Below are positions 58,486 through 64,000 of a stretch of 64,000 nucleotides of DNA, piece after piece. The notes below the pieces were generated by a model, which ran no database searches, was not told the DNA's origin, and worked only from the letters and a program-made list of their open reading frames with translations. Source of the stretch: Meinhardsimonia xiamenensis (GTDB taxonomy: Bacteria; Pseudomonadota; Alphaproteobacteria; Rhodobacterales; Rhodobacteraceae); the NCBI RefSeq assembly GCF_900102905.1, contig NZ_FNFV01000001.1:565501-629500 (forward strand). Reading direction: 5' to 3'. Both the position numbers and the translations under genes were made by a program. Each line of letters opens with the position of its first letter. Within the stretch, counting starts at the first letter, position 1.

Positions 58486-59847
58486 GTGACGGGACCGACG
58501 GCGGCAACAAGGCTGGTCCGGTGGCTGGTGGCTGCGGGCGTCGCGCTGCTGACCGGCTGCGGCGCGGCATACGTGTCGCCGGATGTGCGCGAGGCGGCGG
58601 GGCCGGTGGAGGTGCAGGTGGTCCCGGTCACGCCCGTCACGCTGCCGAGGGCCAACGCCGTGCCCTACCGGCCGCGCACCCTGCCGGCAGCGTTCGCCGC
58701 GCTCGCGGGTGCAAGCGGCCAGTGGCGCGGCGCCGGCGCGCTGCCCGAGGCCGCCGTCCCGCCCGAAGAGATCCCGGCTCCGGTGAGCACCCGGCTGCCG
58801 CCAAGGGTGGAAGACGCGCCATACCGGCTCGGCGTCGGCGATGTGCTTCTGGTCACCGGCCTTCCCGGTGCGGCGCCGGATCAGACCGGCGGTGCCGCAC
58901 CGCGGGCGCGCTACACGGTTCAGGATGACGGGTCCATCGCCATACCCTCCGTCGGGCGTGTGGCGGTGGTGGGCAGGACCATTGCCGAAGCCGAGGAGGA
59001 GCTTGCCCGCGCCCTCCTGGAAGCCGGCCTCGATCCGGCCGCGCGGCTCGAGGTTGCCGAGTTCAGGGCGCATCGCGCTGTGGTGGGCGGGGCGGTGCGC
59101 GCGCCGCGTGCCGTTGCCATCGGCCTGCAGCGCCCGACGCTGGCGGAGGTCCTCGCCGCCGCGGGCGGCGTCGAGCAGGTGGACGAGCGTTTCGCGGTGG
59201 TCCGTCTCTTCCGGGACGGGCGCCTGTACGAGATCCCGCTTTCCGACATTGGCCACAATGCCTCCGTCGCGGCGCTGCCGGTTCTGGCGGGCGATGTGAT
59301 CTTCGTGGACGAGGGCTACGATCTCGAGCGGGCGAGGGCCTATTTCGAGCAGCAGATCCGCCTGGCCGAGCTGCGCCAGGAGGTGCGGGCGCGGGCGCTC
59401 GCCGAGCTCGAGGCGGAAATCGGCAGGCGGCGCGCGGCGCTGGAAGAGGCGCGGCGGAATTTCCTTGCCCGTGTCGAGCTCGATGCGGTCCCGCGCGATC
59501 ACGTCTATCTCGCCGGCGAGGTCGCGGCGCAGGGGCGATTTGCGCTGCCCTTCGAGCGGCAGGCGAGCCTTGCCGATGCGCTGTTCGGCGAGGGCGGGGT
59601 GCCCACGGAAACGGGCAATCCCTCCCAGATCTACGTGCTGCGCGCCGAAACGGCGGATGGATCGCGCGTGACGGCCTGGCATCTTGACGCGCGCAATGCG
59701 GCGAATCTCGTGCTTGCCACGCGGTTCGAGCTCCGGCCCAATGACGTGATCTTCGTCGCCGAACAGCCGATCACCCGCTGGCACCGCGTGCTCAGGCAGT
59801 TCGTTCCGGCGCTGATCACCTCGGGTGTTTCCGCCGCGAGCAACTGA
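58486..59847 (+). CDS. Polysaccharide-export (Wza-like) outer-membrane lipoprotein
   Basis: 453 aa, GTG start. The N-terminus is a lipoprotein signal (WLVAAGVALLTGC, lipobox Cys). Then the poly-export domain (LGVGDVLLVTGLPG, YTVQDDGSIAIPSVGRVAVV) and SLBB-type domains (VVGGAVRAPRAVAIGLQRP, VYLAGEVAAQGRFALPFERQ), with a coiled-coil-like insert in between (LRQEVRARALAELEAEIGRR). The Wza group exports capsule or EPS. No glycosyltransferase, Wzc or flippase gene is in the window, though the region continues beyond it. Confidence 0.83.
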   Translation: MTGPTAATRLVRWLVAAGVALLTGCGAAYVSPDVREAAGPVEVQVVPVTPVTLPRANAVPYRPRTLPAAFAALAGASGQWRGAGALPEAAVPPEEIPAPVSTRLPPRVEDAPYRLGVGDVLLVTGLPGAAPDQTGGAAPRARYTVQDDGSIAIPSVGRVAVVGRTIAEAEEELARALLEAGLDPAARLEVAEFRAHRAVVGGAVRAPRAVAIGLQRPTLAEVLAAAGGVEQVDERFAVVRLFRDGRLYEIPLSDIGHNASVAALPVLAGDVIFVDEGYDLERARAYFEQQIRLAELRQEVRARALAELEAEIGRRRAALEEARRNFLARVELDAVPRDHVYLAGEVAAQGRFALPFERQASLADALFGEGGVPTETGNPSQIYVLRAETADGSRVTAWHLDARNAANLVLATRFELRPNDVIFVAEQPITRWHRVLRQFVPALITSGVSAASN

Positions 59848-59980
59848 GGCAACGCAGGGTCGCGGCGGGCCGGCCGGGGCGCGCGCTCTCGGCGCTCTCT
59901 TGCGCGCGGCGCGCGCCTGTCGCCGCTCCCCTCGCCGCGGGCCGCGGCGGCGGCGGGCGTTACCTTGCCCTCATCGGTGC

Positions 59981-61303
59981 CTACCTCTCGCGCAGGGCTC
60001 GGGCGAAATAGCGCCCGATCGGCCGCAGCAGGTAGGAAAGCGGCGTACGCGCTTCCGTAGTGATGAATGCCTCCACAGGCATGCCGGGCACCAGCCGGAC
60101 ATCGCCGAGCCGTGACGTCTCGGCCGGGCCCAGCGTGACTTCGCCGGCGTAGTAGGAAGCGCCGCGCGCCTCGTCGGAGAAGGCGTCGGCCGAGATGCGG
60201 GCAAGGATGCCGGTGATGGCGGGTGTCATCCGCTGGTCGAGGCCTGGAAACCGCAGTGTCACCGGCTGTCCCGCGTGGACCTCGTCGACCGCCTCTGTGG
60301 AAATGCGGATGCGCGCCACGAGCGGGCTCTCGTCGGGCACGATGCTCAGGATCGGCTCGGCCGCGGCCACCACCGCGCCCGCGCCGTGCACGCCCAGCCC
60401 GTGCACGACGCCCGGCACCGGTGCGCGGATGTCCAGCCGGGCAAGGCGTTCGTCGAGCGCAAGGCGCCGCGTCTCGAGCTCGCTCACCGCGAGGCGGAGA
60501 TCGCGCAGCTCGGCGATGACTGCCTCGCGCTGCGCACTCTCGATGCGAACGAGCTCGAGCCGCGATTCGGATATCATCCCGCCGGTGCGCGCGATGTCGG
60601 CATCAAGCGCGCCGAGCGCGCCGGCAAGCCGCGCAAGCTCGCGGCGCAGATCCAGTTCCTCGGAGGACCGCGCAAGCCCCTTGCCGAGGAGAAGCCGCAG
60701 CCGGGCGAGTTCCTTCTCGAGAAGGCTCATCTGCTGGCGCACCGCCTCCCGCTGGGCGGCGAGGCCCCGGCTCTGGTTTTCAAGCTGCCTGATTCGCTCG
60801 GCCATCCGGGCCCGAAGCTGGGCATTCGATGCCCGGCGCGCGGCAAAGAGCCGGCGCTGTCCCTCCAGCAGTTCGCCCACCTCACCATCCCCGCCGGCGG
60901 CGGCGACGAGTTCTGGCGGAAACGCCACCGCATCGAGCCCGTCGCGCTCGGCGCGCAGGCGGGACATGCGGGCACGCGCCTCATCAAGCTGGGAGAGGAT
61001 GATGGCCCGCTCGGCGCGGAGTGCAGCGCCGTCAAGTTGCAGCAGGAGCTGGCCCGCTGCCACGCGATCGCCTTCGCGCACCAGCAGGCGGGCCACCGTC
61101 CCGCCCTCCTGATGCTGGACGGGTTGGCGATGGTTCTCCACGCCAAGAGTGCCCGGTGCGAGCACCGCGCCCTCGATGCCCGCGCCGACGCCGAAGGCGC
61201 CAAGGCCCAGCACCAGCGCCACCATCGCGAGGAGGCCCAGCGTGACAGGCATTCGCGCCGACCATGGCCCTGCCCGGCGGCTGGTCATGACGCGCCCGCC
61301 CAT
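59981..61303 (-). CDS. Type I secretion periplasmic adaptor (HlyD family)
   Basis: About 440-aa membrane fusion protein. After a basic N-terminus comes one membrane segment (LGLLAMVALVLGLGAFGVGA), a lipoyl half (QHQEGGTVARLLVREGDRV), a long coiled coil (residues about 110-270), the second lipoyl half (LDIRAPVPGVVHGLGVHGAG) and the beta-barrel region ending SYLLRPIGRYFARALRER. The ATG follows the exporter stop (TGACATG). Links the ABC exporter to a TolC-type outer protein, not in the window. Confidence 0.87.
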   Translation of the reverse strand: MGGRVMTSRRAGPWSARMPVTLGLLAMVALVLGLGAFGVGAGIEGAVLAPGTLGVENHRQPVQHQEGGTVARLLVREGDRVAAGQLLLQLDGAALRAERAIILSQLDEARARMSRLRAERDGLDAVAFPPELVAAAGGDGEVGELLEGQRRLFAARRASNAQLRARMAERIRQLENQSRGLAAQREAVRQQMSLLEKELARLRLLLGKGLARSSEELDLRRELARLAGALGALDADIARTGGMISESRLELVRIESAQREAVIAELRDLRLAVSELETRRLALDERLARLDIRAPVPGVVHGLGVHGAGAVVAAAEPILSIVPDESPLVARIRISTEAVDEVHAGQPVTLRFPGLDQRMTPAITGILARISADAFSDEARGASYYAGEVTLGPAETSRLGDVRLVPGMPVEAFITTEARTPLSYLLRPIGRYFARALRER

Positions 61304-61304
61304 G

Positions 61305-63035
61305 TCATGGCCGGGCCACCGGCGTGAGCCGTGCGCGCGGCTCCGCGCTGTTGCGCACCTGCTCTCCCAGAACGCACTCGCGCGGGCCGAATGCCCTCTG
61401 CCGCCCGGCATCCAGCGTCAGCAGCAGCTCGCATTCGGCTATCGCGGCAGGCCGGTGGGCAATCACGATCACGGCGCCGCCCCGTTCCTTCATCGCCCGG
61501 ATGGCGGCGTTCACGCGCGCGCTGCCGACACTGTCGAGGTTGGCGTCCGGTTCGTCGAGAACGAGGAGTTTCGGCGCGCCGTAAAGCGCCCGGGCGAGAC
61601 CGACGAGCTGGCGCTGCCCGCCTGACAGGCGCGATTCGTCGCCGAGCAACGTGTCATATCCCTCGTCGAAGGCCGTGATCATCTCGTGGGCCCCGGCCAT
61701 GCGTGCAGCCGCCACCACCGCTTCCGGGTCGGGACAGAGGGCCATGCGCGCGATGTTCTCGGCGATGGTTCCGCGAAACAGCCGCACCGACTGGGGCAGA
61801 TAGCCGATGTGGCGACCGAGCGCGTCGGGCGGGTACTGGGCAAGCCCGGCGCCATCGAGCACGATCCGGCCGGCGCTGGCGGGCCACAGCCCGACGACGG
61901 CCCGCGCCAGCGTCGACTTGCCGGCCGCGCTCGGGCCGATCACGCCAAGCGCCTGGCCGGGCTCGAGCTCGAGGGTGATGCCCGAAAGCGCCGGCCGCCT
62001 CTCCCCCGGAGGGATGACGACCAGATCACGCACGCCGAGCCGCGCCCGCGGCACGGGCGGCCGGGTGCGGGGCGGCCGGCGCGGCGTCGCCGCGAGCTGT
62101 CGTGCGAGCCGGCGCCATCCGGCAAGAGCCTGCTGTGCCAGCGGCCAGCCCGCGAGAAGCTGCTCCACCGGCGCCAGCGCCCGGCCCAGCAGGATGGAGG
62201 CGGCCACCATGGCGCCCGCGCTCAACTGTTCATGCAGAACCAGCCAGGCACCCGCCGACAGCATCGCCGATTGCAGGAACAGGCGGAACGATCTGGTCGC
62301 CGCACCGAGTGCCGCGGCCCGGTCGGATGCGGCGATGAAATGCCACAGGCCGCGCCTGCGCAATCGCTGCCACCGCTCCCGCGCGGCATCGCCCATTCCC
62401 ATGCCGAGAATGGCCTCAGCCCCGGTGAGGAAGCCGGCCGCCAGCGCCTCGGCCTCCGAGGCAGCGCGGAGCGCCTTCGCGCCGTGCCGGCGTGTTGTCC
62501 ATTGATTGAGCGCCGTCATGAGGATCAGGATGCCCCCACCGGCGAACGCGACCATGCCGAGCAGCGGATGGAAGAGGAAGATCATCACCGCGAAGAGCGG
62601 CGCGAAGGGCATGTCGAAGAGGGCGATGAGCACCGGCGCGCAGAGAAACTGCCGAACCGCCGCAAGGTCGGAGAGTGCCTGCCCGGACGTCCGGTCTGCG
62701 TCACTGACCGCCTTCGCGAGCGTTGAGTCGAACAGCCGCCCGTCAAGGCAGGACTGGAAGCGGGCGCCGACGCGCGCCATCGCCTGGGCCCGCGCCCAGT
62801 CGAGCAGGCCCATGATCACGAAGAGGAAGGCGACGAGAAGTGTCAGCGTCACCAACGTCTCCTCCGAGCGGCTGGTGAGCACCCGGTCATAGACCTGCAG
62901 CATGAAGAGCGGGCCTGTCAGCATGAGCAGATTGACGAAGGCGCTTGCCACCGCCGCGAATATGATGAGGGGCGTGGCTGCGCGCATGACCCTGGCGAGC
63001 TCTTCCCGGCCGGTGGCGATATTGGCCACCGTCAT
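61305..63035 (-). CDS. Type I secretion permease/ATPase (PrtD-like)
   Basis: 576-aa ABC exporter without the C39 peptidase domain, so PrtD/RsaD-type rather than bacteriocin-type. Membrane start PLIIFAAVASAFVNLLMLTG, PLFMLQVYDRVLTSRSEET; ATPase motifs GPSAAGKSTLA, LSGGQRQLVGLARAL, LLVLDEPDANLDSVG, VIAHRPAAIAE. Coupled to the adaptor gene. The exported protein, usually an RTX-type product, is not encoded nearby. Confidence 0.9.
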   Translation of the reverse strand: MTVANIATGREELARVMRAATPLIIFAAVASAFVNLLMLTGPLFMLQVYDRVLTSRSEETLVTLTLLVAFLFVIMGLLDWARAQAMARVGARFQSCLDGRLFDSTLAKAVSDADRTSGQALSDLAAVRQFLCAPVLIALFDMPFAPLFAVMIFLFHPLLGMVAFAGGGILILMTALNQWTTRRHGAKALRAASEAEALAAGFLTGAEAILGMGMGDAARERWQRLRRRGLWHFIAASDRAAALGAATRSFRLFLQSAMLSAGAWLVLHEQLSAGAMVAASILLGRALAPVEQLLAGWPLAQQALAGWRRLARQLAATPRRPPRTRPPVPRARLGVRDLVVIPPGERRPALSGITLELEPGQALGVIGPSAAGKSTLARAVVGLWPASAGRIVLDGAGLAQYPPDALGRHIGYLPQSVRLFRGTIAENIARMALCPDPEAVVAAARMAGAHEMITAFDEGYDTLLGDESRLSGGQRQLVGLARALYGAPKLLVLDEPDANLDSVGSARVNAAIRAMKERGGAVIVIAHRPAAIAECELLLTLDAGRQRAFGPRECVLGEQVRNSAEPRARLTPVARP

Positions 63036-63426
63036 GGCGCCGCTCCTCCGGCCGGGCGCCGCGCGCGTGCAGTGACACCGCCCATGAGCAGTTCAGCCCC
63101 GGTGCGCGCGGCCGGTGGCATCGGCAGGCGGTGTGAGTGCCTGTGGGCGGGATGTTCGGCTCGTTGCATCACGATACTGCGGCATGCCGCCTCTCCCCGT
63201 TGCGGGCCGGCCGGCGCCGGGCGCCACGCCGTGCCGTGATCGAAGGCCGCCGGCCCGGCTGCGCCGCCTGACCCTGCCGGGACTGTCCACGCCGCAGGTG
63301 AAGATTCCCTTGATGCGGCCCGCGCGCTGGCAGGCGGGCGGCTGCGCCCCCGTGGACCGGCGGGCTTTACATCCGGCCGGCAACGCGCAGGATTATCGCA
63401 GGCTGAAACAGGGAGGCGCGCGGCAC
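63036..63426. other. Gene-free interval upstream of the type I exporter
   Basis: 391 bp between divergent genes. I see no convincing promoter or conserved small gene; minus-strand open frames here have no family features or ribosome site. The last 20 bases hold the DUF2905 ribosome site (AGGGAGG). Confidence 0.45.
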
Positions 63427-63639
63427 ATGTCCCGTTTTCTGATCGCGCTTGGCATCATTCTCATCCTCGCCGGGCTTCTGTGGCCGCTGGTGCAGAAGCT
63501 CGGCCTTGGCCGCCTGCCCGGTGACATCGTCATCGAGAGGGGCGGCGCGCGCATCTATATCCCCATCGTCAGCGCCATTCTCGTCTCGGTAGTGCTGAGT
63601 GTGGTGCTGAACCTCATTCTCTGGATCGTCGGGCGGTAG
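63427..63639 (+). CDS. DUF2905 family small membrane protein
   Basis: 70 aa: two membrane segments (LIALGIILILAGLLWPLV and IPIVSAILVSVVLSVVLNLI) joined by LGRLPGDIVIERGGARIYIP, the DUF2905 signature. GGGAGG precedes the ATG, and the longer in-frame reading upstream is not supported. Function unknown. A P450 gene follows 5 bp later. Confidence 0.85.
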   Translation: MSRFLIALGIILILAGLLWPLVQKLGLGRLPGDIVIERGGARIYIPIVSAILVSVVLSVVLNLILWIVGR

Positions 63640-63644
63640 CCCCC

Positions 63645-64000
63645 ATGGCCCACGGTGACGAAACCCCGCTGCGCTCTCCCACCGGCTGCCCGATCTCGCC
63701 GCGCGCGGCCGCCTTCCGCCCCTTCGAGCGGCCCTATCAGGAGGATCCGGCCGCCGCGCTTGCCTGGGCGCGGGCCGAGGAGCCGGTCTTCTATGCCCCC
63801 GACATCGGCTACTGGGTGGTCACGCGCCATGAGGATGTGAAGGCCGTCTTCCGCGACAACATCACCTTCTCCCCGCGAATCGCGCTCGAAAAGATCACCC
63901 CGCCCACCGAAGAGGTGCAGGCGATCCTGAAGCGCTACGGCTACAATCTCCAGCGCACCATGGTGAACGAGGACGAGCCCGATCACATGGAGCGCCGGCG
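63645..64000 (+). CDS. Cytochrome P450, N-terminal part (cut by window end)
   Basis: About 118 codons of a soluble bacterial P450. Visible: FRPFERPYQEDPAAALAWAR, YWVVTRHEDVKAVFRDNITF and NEDEPDHMERRR (the C-helix entrance, equivalent to DPPEHxxxRR). The heme Cys lies beyond the window. Substrate unknown. Close behind DUF2905 but possibly a separate unit. Confidence 0.85.
   Translation, partial: MAHGDETPLRSPTGCPISPRAAAFRPFERPYQEDPAAALAWARAEEPVFYAPDIGYWVVTRHEDVKAVFRDNITFSPRIALEKITPPTEEVQAILKRYGYNLQRTMVNEDEPDHMERR

Noticed and set aside
63093-63383. A 96-codon minus-strand frame before the type I exporter
   Set aside because: Low-complexity Arg/Gly/Ala composition, no ribosome site and no family resemblance.

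Overview
The window is GC-rich, densely packed chromosomal DNA from an alphaproteobacterium, most likely a member of the Rhodobacteraceae (Rhodobacter/Roseobacter group). The pointers are the order ilvE - petP-like MarR - petR-like regulator - deacetylase - xseB - ispA - dxs, the order rpsA - ihfB - lapA - trpF - trpB, an AHL quorum-sensing pair, and the codon use. Nearly all of it is coding. Most genes have clear Shine-Dalgarno (SD) sequences, and many neighbours overlap by ATGA.

Layout. 1-6.2 kb (minus strand): an acyl-CoA ligase followed by a liv-type ABC importer (ATPase, two permeases with a tiny membrane protein between them, binding protein cut by the window edge). 6.5-10 kb: an M20-type amidohydrolase diverging from a two-gene saccharopine dehydrogenase pair. 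10-13 kb: EamA transporters; the 3' piece of one copy is separated from its near-identical relative by a roughly 0.9 kb AT-richer island carrying a HEPN-like gene and a small partner. 13-16.4 kb: small protein, queG, a GST, mtgA and a DUF4342 gene. 16.4-22.4 kb: gltDB. 22.7-31.5 kb: uppP, an NDUFA9-like protein, tRNA-Leu(CAG), ilvE, petP/petR-like regulators, deacetylase, xseB, ispA and dxs. 31.5-36.8 kb: an SDR, a VOC protein, an ABC exporter and an acyl-CoA synthetase. 36.8-40.9 kb: glpDK with divergent glpR. 40.9-43.4 kb: panE and another CoA ligase. 43.7-48.4 kb: rpsA, ihfB, lapA, trpF, trpB. 48.5-49.5 kb: a frameshifted secreted PepSY-like gene and a membrane-anchored LuxR-type regulator. 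49.5-56 kb: DUF2237, pth, rplY, an MFS transporter, lldD-like, trpA, ychF. 56.1-57.8 kb: luxR-luxI plus a coupled 75-aa gene. 58-63 kb: rhodanese, a Wza-like export lipoprotein and a type I secretion adaptor/ATPase pair. The end holds a DUF2905 gene and a truncated cytochrome P450.

The points most worth a second look are: the HEPN-like island next to the duplicated EamA tail; a response regulator that has lost its phosphoacceptor; a hairpin-plus-GGGGTATTT repeat found three times at gene ends, one copy of which has become the C-terminus of TrpF; the PepSY/membrane-LuxR pair; and a perfect palindrome in front of luxI. All calls come from reading the sequence; no database search was run.
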